Shown here: one piece after another, positions 18,469-28,431 of the stretch
Position numbering within the stretch: the stretch's first letter is position 1
How the letters are laid out: every line of letters starts with the position of its first letter
From: Chloroflexota bacterium
GTDB taxonomy: Bacteria; Chloroflexota; Dehalococcoidia; JABGRK01
Assembly: GCA_030665485.1 (NCBI GenBank)
Contig: DAOUZV010000001.1
Coordinates: forward strand, 1-29,907
DNA: 29,907 nucleotides
Reading direction: 5' to 3'
Translations under genes and position numbers: made by a program
The notes under the pieces: generated by a model
What the model was told of the DNA's origin: nothing
Databases searched by the model: none
What the model saw: only the letters and a program-made list of their open reading frames with translations

Positions 18469-19224
18469 CTATGCTTTGGTCAATGTTAATATTTCGGCCT
18501 TGCCGTCGGTTACGGCGATTGTATGTTCAAAGTGAGCCGAAAGACTGCCGTCGGCGGTAATTACCGTCCATCCTGAGTCGGTCAGCTTGGTTTGCCACCC
18601 ACCTGCGTTTACCATCGGTTCAATTGCCAGCGTCATGCCTTTTCTTAAGATCGGGCCGCGCCCTTCTGCGCCGAAATTGGGAATCTGAGGGTCCTCGTGC
18701 ATATCCCGTCCGATGCCGTGCCCTACATATTCTCTGACCACTGAGAAACCGTTTGTTTCGACGTGCCTTTGAATGGCAGACGAAACATCTCCCAGATGAA
18801 CACCGTCTTTGGCTTTGGCTATTCCGGCCATGAGCGATTCTTGAGTTACCCGCATCAGTTTCTGCGCATTTTGGCTTATTTTGCCAACGGCCAACGTTTT
18901 CGCTGCATCTCCCTGAAAGCCGTTATATATCACGCCGAAATCTATGCTTACTATGTCGCCCTCTTTGAGCGTTCTTTTTGAGGGTATGCCGTGTACAATC
19001 TGCTCGTTTACCGAAACGCAAATCGATGCCGGGAATCCGCGGTAACCCTTGAAAGACGGGATGGCGTTATTCTTTTTTGCTTCCTCCTTGGCTATCTTGT
19101 TCAACTCTTGAGTGTTTATTCCCGGTTCAACCGAGCGCTTCAGCTTCTCAAGGACGATTGCGACAATGCTGCCTGCCTGCCGCATTATATCGATCTCTTC
19201 AGGAGATTTTATTATTATTCCCAT
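18469..19224 (-). CDS. map: methionine aminopeptidase, type I
   Basis: 251 residues, cytosolic. It removes the initiator Met from new proteins. The two-metal site ligands are visible in [18 protein letters not shown] (two Asp), [14 protein letters not shown] (His), AIEPMVN (Glu) and HFEHTIAV (Glu). [24 protein letters not shown] is the type I signature block around 59-82. It lies between adk and infA, the common order, directly abutting the adk stop. Confidence 0.96.
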   Translation of the reverse strand: MGIIIKSPEEIDIMRQAGSIVAIVLEKLKRSVEPGINTQELNKIAKEEAKKNNAIPSFKGYRGFPASICVSVNEQIVHGIPSKRTLKEGDIVSIDFGVIYNGFQGDAAKTLAVGKISQNAQKLMRVTQESLMAGIAKAKDGVHLGDVSSAIQRHVETNGFSVVREYVGHGIGRDMHEDPQIPNFGAEGRGPILRKGMTLAIEPMVNAGGWQTKLTDSGWTVITADGSLSAHFEHTIAVTDGKAEILTLTKA

Positions 19225-19875
19225 TTATTTAACAACCGCAAGCAACCTCTCCGCCACTTCTTCGGCTTGGCCCTCGCCGTTTATCTTACCTAGCTTTCCG
19301 ATTTTATCATAATAGTCAATAAGCGGCTTGGTCTGCTTGGTGTAGACATCAAGCCTGCTTCTTACCGTTGCCACTGTGTCATCGTCTCGCTGATATAGCT
19401 CACCGCCGCATGCGTCGCATACGCCTTTTACCTTAGGCGGCATGTTTATTTCGTGGTACGGTGTCTGGCAGCCGCGGCATATCCAGCGCCCGCCTAGTCT
19501 TCTTACCACTTCTTCATCTGATACGTTGATATAAAGAGACTTGGTCACACTTTCGCCGTTTTTGCTCAAGGCTTCATCCAGCGCTTTTGCTTGCTCAAGC
19601 GTTCTGGGAAAGCCATCCAAGAGCAACCCTGTGTCGCAATCCGGTCTGGCGATACGCTCTAAAATCATTTTGATTGTTATCTCGTCTGGTACCAGTTCAC
19701 CCTTGTCCATATACTTTTTGGCTTCAAGGCCCAATCTGGTTCCCTTTGATAGAGCCTCCCTGAACAGGTCTCCCGAAGCTATATGTGCCAGTCCCACTTC
19801 CTGTGAGATGGCTGCCGCCAGCGTTCCTTTGCCCGCTCCTGGCGCTCCCAGCAGGATGTATATTTTCCTGTCCAT
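19225..19875 (-). CDS. adk: adenylate kinase (zinc-LID form)
   Basis: 216 residues, the long form. The P-loop is LLGAPGAGKGT at residues 8-18, and LLDGFPRTLEQAKALD supplies the conserved Arg. The LID domain carries four cysteines in CRGC and CDAC (about 130-153), so it binds zinc as in Gram-positive enzymes. It interconverts ATP, AMP and ADP. It stands between secY and map, as in many bacteria; 57 nt separate it from secY, without a clear promoter. Confidence 0.96.
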   Translation of the reverse strand: MDRKIYILLGAPGAGKGTLAAAISQEVGLAHIASGDLFREALSKGTRLGLEAKKYMDKGELVPDEITIKMILERIARPDCDTGLLLDGFPRTLEQAKALDEALSKNGESVTKSLYINVSDEEVVRRLGGRWICRGCQTPYHEINMPPKVKGVCDACGGELYQRDDDTVATVRSRLDVYTKQTKPLIDYYDKIGKLGKINGEGQAEEVAERLLAVVK

Positions 19876-19932
19876 TTGCTCCTTTTCTAAATAGTGCCAG
19901 TCCTGTTTATATTAACTCCCAAGTGAGTATAG

Positions 19933-21243
19933 CTACTTTATAAAGCCATCGTAGCGGCGCATTACCAGCTGCGATTCCAGTTGTCTCATCGTATCGAGCG
20001 TTACGCCTACCAGAATCAGCATCGCCGTGGCGCTGACGGTCACCAGCATGGTTTCATCGCCCGATATCCAGCGCGCTATGTATGGCATAATGGCTATGAT
20101 GCCCAAGAATATGGCTCCGCCCCAGGTTATACGGAAGATTACCCCCATCAGATACTTGTGGGTGGGTTTGCCCGGCCGTATTCCCGGTATAAAACCGCCC
20201 TGTTTCTGCAGCGATTCGGCCAGGTTTTGCTGCTGAAAAACGGTATAAGTATAAAAGAAACTAAACGCTACGACCAGAATGAAAAGTGCTATCCAGTAGA
20301 ATGGCTCTCCTGTGCCCAGCCATCTGCCGATCCAGTCAAATGCTCTATTTCCCTGAAACCATCCTGATAACACGGATGGCAGCATTAAAAACGCGTTGGA
20401 AAAGATAATCGGTATCATTCCTGCCGAGTTAACGCGCAGCGGAATAAAGTTTGATCCTCCCTGCTTGTACATGCGCCCGCCCCTGAATACGCTCTTGGAG
20501 TACTGTACTGGTATGCGTCTTTGAGCCTCGGTGAATATTACCACCGCGCCGAATATGATGGCAGCAAATACGATGAACCAGGCAAATCCTCCCCAGTTGT
20601 TTGTGGAAGCGAATCGCTGGAAGTTGGGGTATACACTTGCAACTATGTTGGCGAAGATAATCATCGATATACCATTGCCTATCCCCTTTTCGCTTATGCG
20701 CTCACCCAGCCACACCAGGAACATGGTTCCCGCGGTCAAGGCAAGTACCATGGATACCGTGGGAAGCAACGCGCTTCCGGAAAGCCCTATGTTGGATACA
20801 GCCCCGCCTTGTTGTAATAACATAAGCTGCCCGTAGCCGCTAAGCATGGCCAGTGGTATGGTTAGCCAGTGTGTGTACTGATTTATTTTAGCCCTGCCTG
20901 CCTGGCCCTCACGGGAGAGTTGCTGCAGGCGTGGAATCACCGGGGTCAGCACCTGAATTATGATGGTGGAAGTAATGTATGGATAGACGCCCAGCGCCAC
21001 CACACTCATCTTTCTCAATGAGCCACCGCTTATTAAATCCATCAAGCCCAGATACTCGTTTTCACTGTATATATTTGCTAGTGCTGCCTGATCAACGCCC
21101 GGCAAGGCTATAACAGCGATCACGCGAAAAACAACCAGTATGAAGAACGTAAAAAGCAGCTTGCTCCTAATGTCAGGCTGCTTAAACGCATCTAGGACTG
21201 CCTGTAAAAGTTGTGGTTTAGACCTTTTTTTGGCCTGCCGCAT
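19933..21243 (-). CDS. secY: protein translocase channel subunit SecY
   Basis: 436 residues with ten hydrophobic segments; the inner-membrane pore of the Sec translocon. Family blocks: FRVIAVIALPGVD in the first segment and plug region, MSVVALGVYPYITSTIIIQVL, GQAGRAKINQYTHWLTI, and GERISEKGIGNGISMIIF before segment five. The C-terminal region has RPGKPTHKYL, the cytosolic loop used by SecA and the ribosome. The ATG comes 11 nt after the rplO stop. secE and secG are not in this window. Confidence 0.97.
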   Translation of the reverse strand: MRQAKKRSKPQLLQAVLDAFKQPDIRSKLLFTFFILVVFRVIAVIALPGVDQAALANIYSENEYLGLMDLISGGSLRKMSVVALGVYPYITSTIIIQVLTPVIPRLQQLSREGQAGRAKINQYTHWLTIPLAMLSGYGQLMLLQQGGAVSNIGLSGSALLPTVSMVLALTAGTMFLVWLGERISEKGIGNGISMIIFANIVASVYPNFQRFASTNNWGGFAWFIVFAAIIFGAVVIFTEAQRRIPVQYSKSVFRGGRMYKQGGSNFIPLRVNSAGMIPIIFSNAFLMLPSVLSGWFQGNRAFDWIGRWLGTGEPFYWIALFILVVAFSFFYTYTVFQQQNLAESLQKQGGFIPGIRPGKPTHKYLMGVIFRITWGGAIFLGIIAIMPYIARWISGDETMLVTVSATAMLILVGVTLDTMRQLESQLVMRRYDGFIK

Positions 21244-21254
21244 TCATGCTTCCT

Positions 21255-21698
21255 CTATAGCTGTTCGGCCTTTCCTCCGGCTGCCTCTATTTTGGTTATG
21301 GCGGTTTTAGAGAACTTGTTGGCCTTTACTGTGAGCTTCTTTTTGATCTCTCCATGCCCCAGAATTTTAACTGGCACTTTGGTCGATTTTATGAGTCGGG
21401 CGATTACCAGTTGCTCAGGGGTGATTTCGGTCTTACTGTCGAATATATTGAGCCTGCTCAAGTTAACGGTGGCATACTCGGTTCTGAATATATTGGTGAA
21501 GCCGCGTTGTCGGGGCAGACGCTGGATTATGGGCAACTGGCCACCCTCAAACCTGGGATGAACGTTGCCGCCGGAACGTGATTTCTGCCCTTTGCACCCG
21601 CGGCCGGAATACGTCCCGTGGCCGCTGCCATCGCCGCGTCCTACCCTCTTACTTTTATGTTTTGAACCCGGTGCGGGTTTCAGTTCATTCTGTAGCAT
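21255..21698 (-). CDS. rplO: 50S ribosomal protein L15
   Basis: 147 residues from the ATG at 21698. The N-terminal Gly/Arg/Lys-rich arm ([23 protein letters not shown]) is the signature; [20 protein letters not shown] follows. An in-frame TTG at 21707 extends it by three residues, but the ATG has the better spaced GAGG. The start overlaps the last 14 nt of rpmD, so the two are translated in tandem. Confidence 0.96.
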   Translation of the reverse strand: MLQNELKPAPGSKHKSKRVGRGDGSGHGTYSGRGCKGQKSRSGGNVHPRFEGGQLPIIQRLPRQRGFTNIFRTEYATVNLSRLNIFDSKTEITPEQLVIARLIKSTKVPVKILGHGEIKKKLTVKANKFSKTAITKIEAAGGKAEQL

Positions 21699-21873
21699 TT
21701 TCCTCAACCTTAACCAAATGTCTTACCTTGTACACCATTCCTCTTATGGTGGGGTTGTCCTCTTTAATAACGATATGATTTAAACGGCGCAAGCCCAGTG
21801 CTTTAATGGTTGCACCCTGATCCTTGGCATAGCCGATTGCACTTTTTGTCCAGGTGATTTTTATCTTAGCCAC
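21685..21873 (-). CDS. rpmD: 50S ribosomal protein L30
   Basis: 62 residues, a typical short bacterial L30. [29 protein letters not shown] and [16 protein letters not shown] are recognisable. The start is GTG, overlapping the rpsE stop by eight bases, with GGAGG about ten bases upstream inside rpsE. It overlaps rplO by 14 nt at the other end. Confidence 0.95.
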   Translation of the reverse strand: MAKIKITWTKSAIGYAKDQGATIKALGLRRLNHIVIKEDNPTIRGMVYKVRHLVKVEENATE

Positions 21874-22351
21874 TCTTGCGTGCCTCCGAAGCCTCTTTGA
21901 GCCGGTTGAGTTCGTTTAGGGCTACCATTGTGGCTTTCACCACGTTCTGCGGGTTGTCGCTTCCCAGGGATTTGGTGAGGATGTCCTTGATACCGGCAGC
22001 CTCTACCACCGCCCTGATCACGCCGCCTGCGATAACCCCGGTGCCGGGCGCTGCGGGTTTGAGCATAACCTTACCTGCGCCGTATCTGGCGGTCATTTCG
22101 CAGGGTATAGTGGTACCCTTTGTGGGTATTTCTACCATGCTCTTTCTGGCAACTTGGCCCGCTTTTCTAATGGCCAGCGCAACCTCCCTTGCCTTGCCCA
22201 TCCCAACGCCCACGCTTCCGTTTCCGTCACCGGCAACAACCAGAGCGCTGAAGCTGAATGTTCGTCCGCCCTTTACCACCTTGGCAACCCGGTTTACATT
22301 AACCAGCTTTTCGTTTATTAGTGGTTCTTTGCTATCGAAGTCTCTATCCAT
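21866..22351 (-). CDS. rpsE: 30S ribosomal protein S5
   Basis: 161 residues. Motifs: [36 protein letters not shown] across residues 18-53, and, in the second domain, [30 protein letters not shown]5 lies at the mRNA entry and affects decoding fidelity. Its ATG overlaps the rplR stop (TAATG). Confidence 0.97.
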   Translation of the reverse strand: MDRDFDSKEPLINEKLVNVNRVAKVVKGGRTFSFSALVVAGDGNGSVGVGMGKAREVALAIRKAGQVARKSMVEIPTKGTTIPCEMTARYGAGKVMLKPAAPGTGVIAGGVIRAVVEAAGIKDILTKSLGSDNPQNVVKATMVALNELNRLKEASEARKSG

Positions 22352-22722
22352 TAAAACTTTAACCCCGCTTCTCTGGCGGCTTCTGCCAGAGCTTTTACCC
22401 TGCCGTGATATTTGTATCCGCCACGGTCGAAAACGACCTCGCTGATTTTCTTATCCTTGGCCAGTTTGGCAACATGAGTGCCAAGCAGACCTGCCTGCGC
22501 AACCTTGTTTTTGCCTTTGGTGTCCTTTTTTAGTTCCGGCGTAAGCGTTGACGCCGCCGCCAGAGTGTTTCCCGCAACGTCGTCTATAACCTGAGCATAA
22601 ATGTGACTGGTGCTGCGAAACACGCACAGGCGCGGCCTCTGCGCCGTTCCCGAGACCTTGTTGCGCACCCGAGCGTGTCTTCTGTTTCTTGCATCTCTTA
22701 CTTCTTGGATGGATAAAGTCAT
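22351..22722 (-). CDS. rplR: 50S ribosomal protein L18
   Basis: 123 residues. [37 protein letters not shown] is the L18 signature, and the C-terminus [26 protein letters not shown] is near-universal. It binds 5S rRNA with L5. AGGAAA lies about ten bases before the ATG, in a 32-nt gap after rplF. Confidence 0.97.
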   Translation of the reverse strand: MTLSIQEVRDARNRRHARVRNKVSGTAQRPRLCVFRSTSHIYAQVIDDVAGNTLAAASTLTPELKKDTKGKNKVAQAGLLGTHVAKLAKDKKISEVVFDRGGYKYHGRVKALAEAAREAGLKF

Positions 22723-22754
22723 CTTATATAGATTTCCTACTTCAACTTAAATTG

Positions 22755-23303
22755 TTATTTGGCGCCAACCCTGCCGGCCTTTCCTGCCTTGCGCCTGATC
22801 TTTTCGCCCTCGTACTTTATTCCCTTGCCGGTATACGGATTGGGTTTCCTTGCTTTTCTGATGTCCGCTGCTTGCTGGCCAACGTCCTCTTTGTTTATTC
22901 CGGTAACAATGACCTTGTTGTTGCCTTCGACCGCCAGCGTTACGCCGGGCATGGGCTCTATCTTTACCGGGTGGGAGTATCCCACCTGGAGCACCACGTT
23001 TTTGCCATCCATCTGGGCGCGGTAACCCACTCCAACCATTTCCAAGGTTTTCCTAAAGCCCTCGCTTACACCCACAACCATGTTGTTAAGCAGGCTCCTG
23101 GTAAGGCCGTGGAGAGACCTGTGAGTTTTTCCCTCGCTGGGCCGTTCTACAATGACGTTGTCGTCGCCCATGCTTATCAGCATATCGGGATGCAGCGTGC
23201 GTGCCAGCTCCCCCTTGGGCCCTTTAACTATTACATCGCTGCCTTCTATGTTTACCTCTACACCTTTAGGTACGGGTATCGGCATACGTCCTATTCTAGA
23301 CAT
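22755..23303 (-). CDS. rplF: 50S ribosomal protein L6
   Basis: 182 residues with the two repeated L6 domains. MSRIGRMPIPVPKGVEV starts it, and the C-terminal NPYTGKGIKYEGEKIRRKAGKAG is diagnostic. It sits near the factor-binding site of the 50S. Only a weak ribosome binding site precedes it (six bases after rpsH), so coupling is likely. Confidence 0.97.
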   Translation of the reverse strand: MSRIGRMPIPVPKGVEVNIEGSDVIVKGPKGELARTLHPDMLISMGDDNVIVERPSEGKTHRSLHGLTRSLLNNMVVGVSEGFRKTLEMVGVGYRAQMDGKNVVLQVGYSHPVKIEPMPGVTLAVEGNNKVIVTGINKEDVGQQAADIRKARKPNPYTGKGIKYEGEKIRRKAGKAGRVGAK

Positions 23304-23309
23304 AGTTCA

Positions 23310-23705
23310 TCACCACACATAACACAATACTTCGCCGCCAAGGCCTTTGCGCTTGGCATTGTCACCAGTCATTATTCCCTGCGATGTGGATATAATGGAT
23401 GTACCGATTCCTCCGTATACGCTGGGTATTTTATCTTTATGCGCATACACTCTTAAGCCCGGCTTGCTCACTCTCTTCAATCCTAAAAGAAGGGGATTGC
23501 CCTTTTCATCATATCTGAGATCTACTTTTATAACACCTTGAGGCTTTTTAGCCTCCAGAATACAGTTTTTAACGAAGCCCTCATTTTTAAGGATATCGGC
23601 TATTTGCCTTTTTATTTTTGAGGCAGGTATGTTCACAGAACCGTGCCTTGCCATAACGGCGTTTCTTATTCTGGTAAGCATATCTGCTATGGGATCGGTA
23701 TTCAT
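23310..23705 (-). CDS. rpsH: 30S ribosomal protein S8
   Basis: 131 residues from the ATG at 23705. The open frame continues 60 codons further upstream into rpsN, but those residues do not belong to S8, which begins NTDPIADMLTRIRNA. The C-terminus STSQGIMTGDNAKRKGLGGEVLCYVW is diagnostic. AAGGACG lies about ten bases upstream. S8 binds the central domain of 16S rRNA and represses the spc operon in E. coli. Confidence 0.97.
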   Translation of the reverse strand: MNTDPIADMLTRIRNAVMARHGSVNIPASKIKRQIADILKNEGFVKNCILEAKKPQGVIKVDLRYDEKGNPLLLGLKRVSKPGLRVYAHKDKIPSVYGGIGTSIISTSQGIMTGDNAKRKGLGGEVLCYVW

Positions 23706-23718
23706 AAACTTACGTCCT

Positions 23719-23904
23719 TTACCAGCTCGATTTCCTAACCCCGGGAAGTACACCGTCAAGCGCGAGCTTGCGGAAACATATGCGGCACAGGCCGAACTGC
23801 CTGATGTATCCCCTGGGACGGCCGCACAGATAACAGCGATTCCTTTGCTGAACCCGGTACTTCGGGGGACGTTTTGATTTTGCAATTTTAGAGAGTTTTG
23901 CCAA
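23719..23904 (-). CDS. rpsN: 30S ribosomal protein S14, zinc-binding (type Z)
   Basis: 61 residues, the short type Z form. Zinc ligands are in CYLC (24, 27) and CRIC (40, 43), followed by [18 protein letters not shown]. The start is TTG with GGAGG eight bases upstream, in the end of rplE. Located as usual between rplE and rpsH. Confidence 0.97.
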   Translation of the reverse strand: MAKLSKIAKSKRPPKYRVQQRNRCYLCGRPRGYIRQFGLCRICFRKLALDGVLPGVRKSSW

Positions 23905-23907
23905 ACT

Positions 23908-24468
23908 TTAGCCTCCGTTTATCTTAAGAGCTTTTTTAAAGGGCATTCCCATCAGTTCTAAAAAGCGTCTGCCCTCTTCATCGTTTCTGGCGGTTGTTAC
24001 CACGTTTATTTGCAGCCCTCTTACCTTGTCGACCTTATCGTATTCTATTTCAGGGAAAACCGTTTGGTCCTTGAGCCCCAGCGAGTAATTACCTCTTCCA
24101 TCGAACGAATTGCGGGATACGCCACGGAAATCACGGATTCTGGCCAGCGTGGTGCTTACGATCTTGTCGAAGAACTGATACATCTTCTCGCCACGCAATG
24201 TCACCGACATTCCCACCGACATACCTTTGCGCAGCTTGAACTGTGCTATGGACTTTTTCGACTTGTTGATGATCGGTTTCTGGCCCGTTATGGTAGATAC
24301 GTCCTGGGCCGCAGACTCCATTGCACGCGGGTTTAGTAGTGCCTCTCCCATGCCTATATTGACCACTATTTTTTCAAGTCGCGGTACCTGCATGATGTTT
24401 TTATACTTGAAATCCGTCATCAGCGCAGGCACTATTTCTTTTATATATCGTTCCTTCAGCCTATCCAT
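23908..24468 (-). CDS. rplE: 50S ribosomal protein L5
   Basis: 186 residues. [14 protein letters not shown] and [39 protein letters not shown] are the core blocks; [30 protein letters not shown] follows. L5 binds 5S rRNA and touches the P-site tRNA and S13. The ATG shares one base with the rplX stop. Confidence 0.97.
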   Translation of the reverse strand: MDRLKERYIKEIVPALMTDFKYKNIMQVPRLEKIVVNIGMGEALLNPRAMESAAQDVSTITGQKPIINKSKKSIAQFKLRKGMSVGMSVTLRGEKMYQFFDKIVSTTLARIRDFRGVSRNSFDGRGNYSLGLKDQTVFPEIEYDKVDKVRGLQINVVTTARNDEEGRRFLELMGMPFKKALKINGG

Positions 24469-24779
24469 CAGTCGACAACCTCATCGCAATGCTTGCAGAA
24501 TCTAACCTTGCCACCCTTCTTAAGAGGGCGATATCCGACGCTAGTTGGCTTGTTACATTTGGAACAGACCAGCCTTACGTTGGAAATTTCTATCGACGCT
24601 TCTCTATGTATTACTCCTCCGGGGTCTGTTGCGGTACGCGGTTTGGTGTGACGCTTCATCATATTAATACCTTCGACCACCAGCCTTTTCTTGTGTGGAT
24701 ACGCGTATCGTACCGTTCCGGTTTTGCCTTTGTCTTTGCCTACTATAACTATCACGTTGTCGTTTTTACGAATCTTCAT
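24468..24779 (-). CDS. rplX: 50S ribosomal protein L24 (with C-terminal zinc-ribbon cysteines)
   Basis: 103 residues. The KOW motif is [20 protein letters not shown] near the start; [24 protein letters not shown] is conserved. The C-terminus has two CxxC pairs (CSKC, CKHC) spaced as a zinc ribbon, as in many non-proteobacterial L24 proteins. L24 starts 50S assembly. It begins one base after the rplN stop. Confidence 0.97.
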   Translation of the reverse strand: MKIRKNDNVIVIVGKDKGKTGTVRYAYPHKKRLVVEGINMMKRHTKPRTATDPGGVIHREASIEISNVRLVCSKCNKPTSVGYRPLKKGGKVRFCKHCDEVVD

Positions 24780-24780
24780 C

Positions 24781-25149
24781 TTATAAGACCTCTGGTGCCA
24801 GTGAAACTATCTTCATGAAGTTTTTATCTCTAAGCTCTCGTGCTACCGGGCCGAAAATACGGCTACCCCTTGGCTCGTTTTTATCGGTCAGTATCACGGC
24901 GGCGTTTTCATCGAACCTGATATATGATCCATCCGGGCGTTTGTATGGTTTAACGGTGCGCACTATAACGGCACGAACCACCTCTTTTTTCTTTACCGCT
25001 GCATGGGGTATGGCAACTTTTACCGTAGCTACGATAATATCGCCGACACGCGCATATCTTCTGCGTGTTCCACCCAGTACGTTGATGCACATTATCTGTT
25101 TGGCGCCAGAGTTATCGGCGACTTTAAGCCTGGTTTGCGGTTGTATCAT
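24781..25149 (-). CDS. rplN: 50S ribosomal protein L14
   Basis: 122 residues, invariant length. [22 protein letters not shown] opens it; later [12 protein letters not shown], and the C-terminal [28 protein letters not shown]. Its ATG overlaps the rpsQ stop as ATGA. Sits at the subunit interface. Confidence 0.97.
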   Translation of the reverse strand: MIQPQTRLKVADNSGAKQIMCINVLGGTRRRYARVGDIIVATVKVAIPHAAVKKKEVVRAVIVRTVKPYKRPDGSYIRFDENAAVILTDKNEPRGSRIFGPVARELRDKNFMKIVSLAPEVL

Positions 25150-25628
25150 GGCTGGTCCTCTGCCTCTGCATCATCCTCTGATTCCGGTATAGCCTCTGCT
25201 TCAGCAACAGCCTCTGTTTCAGCAACAGTAGCAGGTTTCTCTTCAGGCGTGGCTGACTCTGCTTCTACCTCTGCTTCTACCACTGCCTCTGCTGATTCGA
25301 TCTTAGCTTTGGCCTTCACCTCTACCTGCTCAGGTTTTGTTTTGGGTATCTCGATTTCTGTATAAGGAACCTCAACCACCTCTTTACGGCTGATGATGTC
25401 CGTTACTATCCAGCGTTTTTCTTTTGATATAGGACGATGTTCCATAATCTGAACCGTATCGCCTATCTGGCACTCATTGTTCTCGTCGTGAGCCATAAAC
25501 TTGGACATCTGTTTTACTATACGTTTGTACAGGCGATGCGGCCTTCTGGTTTCCACTACCACTACAGCGGTTTGATTCATCTTATTGCTGATCACATGTC
25601 CAACGCGTTTTTTTCTGTTTTTTTGCAT
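25146..25628 (-). CDS. rpsQ: 30S ribosomal protein S17 with a long acidic C-terminal extension
   Basis: 160 residues, against 80-90 for ordinary S17. Residues 1-83 are a complete S17 OB domain: [40 protein letters not shown] and [18 protein letters not shown]. Residues 84-160 form a tail of mostly Glu, Ala, Val, Lys and Pro, with Glu pairs and repeats of the EAE/VEAE type, ending in an acidic [11 protein letters not shown]. The tail is in frame, has no stop, and its end overlaps the rplN ATG. Its DNA shows imperfect short tandem repeats. S17 binds 16S rRNA near the 5' domain; what the tail does is unknown. Confidence 0.95.
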   Translation of the reverse strand: MQKNRKKRVGHVISNKMNQTAVVVVETRRPHRLYKRIVKQMSKFMAHDENNECQIGDTVQIMEHRPISKEKRWIVTDIISRKEVVEVPYTEIEIPKTKPEQVEVKAKAKIESAEAVVEAEVEAESATPEEKPATVAETEAVAEAEAIPESEDDAEAEDQP

Positions 25629-25631
25629 AAT

Positions 25632-25835
25632 CTATTCCTGGCCCTGTGCAAGCTGACGCTCGCGCATTATCGTTTTAATTCGAGCGATTGTTTTCTTAAC
25701 TTTCTTTAACTCGTTTTTATCGGAAAGCTGTCCGGTCGCCACCTGGAAACGTAGGTTGAACCGCTCATGATGCGACTCTTGCAACTGCTTTGAAAGGTCT
25801 TCTTTGTTTAGTTTACGAATCTCTTTTGATTGCAT
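25632..25835 (-). CDS. rpmC: 50S ribosomal protein L29
   Basis: 67 residues, two helices. MQSKEIRKLNKEDLSKQLQESHHERFNLRFQVATGQL and KKTIARIKTIMRERQ are typical; L29 lines the peptide exit rim and helps dock SRP and trigger factor. ATG at 25835 with a GGT-rich ribosome binding site; rpsQ begins three bases after its stop. Confidence 0.96.
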   Translation of the reverse strand: MQSKEIRKLNKEDLSKQLQESHHERFNLRFQVATGQLSDKNELKKVKKTIARIKTIMRERQLAQGQE

Positions 25836-25845
25836 ATGTACCTAC

Positions 25846-26262
25846 CTAGGCAATTGCCTCTCTGCTGACGAATTTTGTTGCTATGGGCAGCTTATGGGAT
25901 GCCAGTCTCATCGCTTCCTTTGCCACATCCTCTTTTATTCCGGCAATTTCAAACATTACCCTGCCCGCTTTTACCACGGATACCCAGTGATCCGGTGCAC
26001 CTTTACCGCTGCCCATTCTGGTCTCGGCTGCCTTCTTTGTAACCGATTTCTGCGGGAATATCCTTATCCACACTTTTCCGCCACGCTTGATGTAACGGGT
26101 CATGGCACGTCGTGCTGCCTCTATCTGATTGGCGGTTATCCATGTAGATTGCAAGGCCTGAAGCCCGAAATCACCAAAAGCAACCGTGCTTCCCCTTTGG
26201 GCCTTGCCCCTGCGGTTACCCCTGTGTACCTTTCGCCATCTAGTTCGTTTAGGCTGTAGCAT
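25846..26262 (-). CDS. rplP: 50S ribosomal protein L16
   Basis: 138 residues. [21 protein letters not shown] opens it; the centre has [30 protein letters not shown], and [23 protein letters not shown] follows. It orients tRNA in the A site. A 34-nt gap separates it from rpsC. Confidence 0.97.
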   Translation of the reverse strand: MLQPKRTRWRKVHRGNRRGKAQRGSTVAFGDFGLQALQSTWITANQIEAARRAMTRYIKRGGKVWIRIFPQKSVTKKAAETRMGSGKGAPDHWVSVVKAGRVMFEIAGIKEDVAKEAMRLASHKLPIATKFVSREAIA

Positions 26263-26296
26263 CGTACCCCATCACTTCGCTAAAAGTTATAATTCT

Positions 26297-26956
26297 TTAT
26301 ACTGCCTCTTCAAATTCGTCCATTTTGTGTTCGGGAAGAATATCTCCCTTATATATCCATACCTTTATGCCGATGCGACCCATAGTGGTGTGCGCCTCGG
26401 CAAGCCCGTAGTCGATATCTGCGCGTATTGTATGCAGTGGAACACTGCCATCACTGTCCTTCTCGTTGCGGGCGATTTCTGCGCCGTTCAATCTTCCGGC
26501 AATACGTATCTTTATACCTTTGGCTCCACGCTGCATGGTTCGCATTATAGCCTGCTTCATGGCTCGTCTGTAGGCCACCCTGTTCGATATCTGGCTAGCG
26601 ATGTTCTTGGCAACCAGCAGAGCGTCTAGCTCGGGAGCAAATACCTCACGGATATTGAGCTGTACCTTCTTGCCGGTTTTCTTCTCCAGCAGCGCTCTCA
26701 TCTCGTCTACTCTCTGCCCGCCGCGTCCGATGACTATGCCGGGCTTGGCGGTGTAAACGGTAACCGATAATTGATTGGACCCTCGATCTGTCTCCACGTT
26801 GGATATATCGGCATCCTTGTACTTTTCCTCAACAAGCTTGCGCATATCCAAGTCTTCCATTAAAAACTCGGTATACTGCTTATCGGCGTACCATTTCGCC
26901 TTCCAATCCCTTATTATTCCAAGCCTGAATCCGTTAGGATGAACTTTCTGACCCAA
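26297..26956 (-). CDS. rpsC: 30S ribosomal protein S3
   Basis: 219 residues. N-terminal [16 protein letters not shown] domain near 60-110 with [29 protein letters not shown]-terminal domain with [31 protein letters not shown]. It lines the mRNA entrance. Start TTG with GGAGGT five bases upstream; it directly follows the rplV stop. Confidence 0.97.
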   Translation of the reverse strand: MGQKVHPNGFRLGIIRDWKAKWYADKQYTEFLMEDLDMRKLVEEKYKDADISNVETDRGSNQLSVTVYTAKPGIVIGRGGQRVDEMRALLEKKTGKKVQLNIREVFAPELDALLVAKNIASQISNRVAYRRAMKQAIMRTMQRGAKGIKIRIAGRLNGAEIARNEKDSDGSVPLHTIRADIDYGLAEAHTTMGRIGIKVWIYKGDILPEHKMDEFEEAV

Positions 26957-27289
26957 CTAAACCTCCTCGACGATGACGGTCACATGAGTTGACCGCTTCA
27001 GGATAGGGCTGACCCTTCCTCTTGACCGGGGACGAAACCGTCTCTGGGTACGGCCCCCGCTGGCGTATATTTTGCTTATCTTAAGATCTACTGGAGACAT
27101 CTGGAAGTTGTTCTCAGCGTTGGCTGCGGCTGATTTAACCACCTTGGCCACCTGTCTTGCCGCCGGGGTGGGCAGAAAACGCAGGATAACGAGCGCCTCG
27201 GCAACTTTCTTATCGCGCACAGTGTTTACAACTCTGCGAAACTTCTGCGCCGATCCTCTAAGTCCTTTTGCTGTAGCTTTAACTTCCAC
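26957..27289 (-). CDS. rplV: 50S ribosomal protein L22
   Basis: 110 residues. AKGLRGSAQKFRRVVNTVRDKKVAEALVIL opens the fold and the beta-hairpin loop region RTQRRFRPRSRGRVSPILKRSTHVTVIVEE reaches the exit tunnel constriction. GTG start with GGAGAA about seven bases upstream. Confidence 0.97.
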   Translation of the reverse strand: MEVKATAKGLRGSAQKFRRVVNTVRDKKVAEALVILRFLPTPAARQVAKVVKSAAANAENNFQMSPVDLKISKIYASGGRTQRRFRPRSRGRVSPILKRSTHVTVIVEEV

Positions 27290-27308
27290 AAATGTTCTCC
27301 GCTATAAT

Positions 27309-27599
27309 CTACTTCTTTTTGACTTTGGATGTTCTGTCAGATTTGGATACGTGACCCCGAAAATGACGGGTTAAGGCAAATTCGCCCAGCTTATGTCCCA
27401 CCATATCTTCGGTTACATAAATGGGCACATGTCTTTTGCCATCGTGCACACCGATAGTGAGGCTCACCATATCAGGAAAGATTGTCGATGCGCGAGACCA
27501 GGTTTTTATTACCGACTTTTCGTTTCTTTTTCTCGCCGCTTCAACCTTGCTGTAAAGTTTAGCATCAATGTATGGCCCTTTTTTTACCGATCTTGACAC
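27309..27599 (-). CDS. rpsS: 30S ribosomal protein S19
   Basis: 96 residues. [19 protein letters not shown] and [47 protein letters not shown] are the S19 signature. GTG start; GAGGAGG, inside the end of rplB, lies about nine bases upstream. Pairs with S13 in the 30S head. Confidence 0.97.
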   Translation of the reverse strand: MSRSVKKGPYIDAKLYSKVEAARKRNEKSVIKTWSRASTIFPDMVSLTIGVHDGKRHVPIYVTEDMVGHKLGEFALTRHFRGHVSKSDRTSKVKKK

Positions 27600-27603
27600 T
27601 TAC

Positions 27604-28431
27604 TTACTTCCTCCTCTTAATGATCATCTTATCGCTGAGCTTTTTCTTCTTTCTGGTTTTGTATCCCAGTGTTGGTTTTCCCCATGGCGTCTTGGGCCCG
27701 GGCATTCCGATGGGAGACCTGCCCTCTCCGCCACCGTGAGGATGATCGCACGGATTCATCGCCGAACCGCGAACGGTCGGTCTCCAGCCGCGCCACCTGG
27801 AGCGTCCTGCTTTACCCAGTTTTATATGTGCATGCTCCGTGTTTCCTATCTGCCCTATGGTGGCACGACACTCAATATCTATCTTGCGCATTTCACCAGA
27901 CTTCAGGCTGATAAGAGCGTATTTGCCCTCTTTGGCCATGAGACGGGCCACGGCTCCGGCACTACGTATAAGCTGGCCGCCCTTACCGCGGTGCATCTCT
28001 ATGTTATGGATTGTGGTGCCGGTTGGTATGGCTCGCAGCGGCATGCTGTTGCCAACCTTGATCTCAGCATCCTCGCCAGCCTGAATCTTTGCTCCAACCG
28101 TTATGCCCACCGGCGCCAAAATATACCTTTTTTCACCGTCTTCGTACTCGATGAGTGCGATACGTGCCGATCTATTCGGATCATATTCTATAGCAATGAC
28201 CGTTCCAGGGATGTTCACCTTATCGCGCTTGAAATCTATAATGCGCAACATCCTTTTGGAGCCACCGCCGCGATGGCGCACCGTAATCTTGCCCTGATTG
28301 TTTCTGCCGCCCTTCTTTTTCAGCGGAACAATAAGGGATTTTTCCGGTTTCTTTTTGGTTATTTCCTCAAAGGAATGACCGGTCATATTACGTCGCCCGG
28401 GAGAAGTGGGCTTGAATATCTTTATCGGCAT
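27604..28431 (-). CDS. rplB: 50S ribosomal protein L2
   Basis: 275 residues. [25 protein letters not shown] opens it; the C-terminal [44 protein letters not shown] carries the near-universal His loop close to the peptidyl-transferase centre. Its ATG shares one base with the rplW stop. Subunit association and tRNA binding depend on it. Confidence 0.98.
   Translation of the reverse strand: MPIKIFKPTSPGRRNMTGHSFEEITKKKPEKSLIVPLKKKGGRNNQGKITVRHRGGGSKRMLRIIDFKRDKVNIPGTVIAIEYDPNRSARIALIEYEDGEKRYILAPVGITVGAKIQAGEDAEIKVGNSMPLRAIPTGTTIHNIEMHRGKGGQLIRSAGAVARLMAKEGKYALISLKSGEMRKIDIECRATIGQIGNTEHAHIKLGKAGRSRWRGWRPTVRGSAMNPCDHPHGGGEGRSPIGMPGPKTPWGKPTLGYKTRKKKKLSDKMIIKRRK

Noticed and set aside
22689..23456. 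255-codon plus-strand frame
   Set aside because: Antisense to rplF and the end of rpsH; composition is that of a shadow frame.
23706..23885. 60-codon N-terminal extension of rpsH
   Set aside because: It runs through rpsN in another frame and has no S8 homology; S8 begins at the ATG at 23705.
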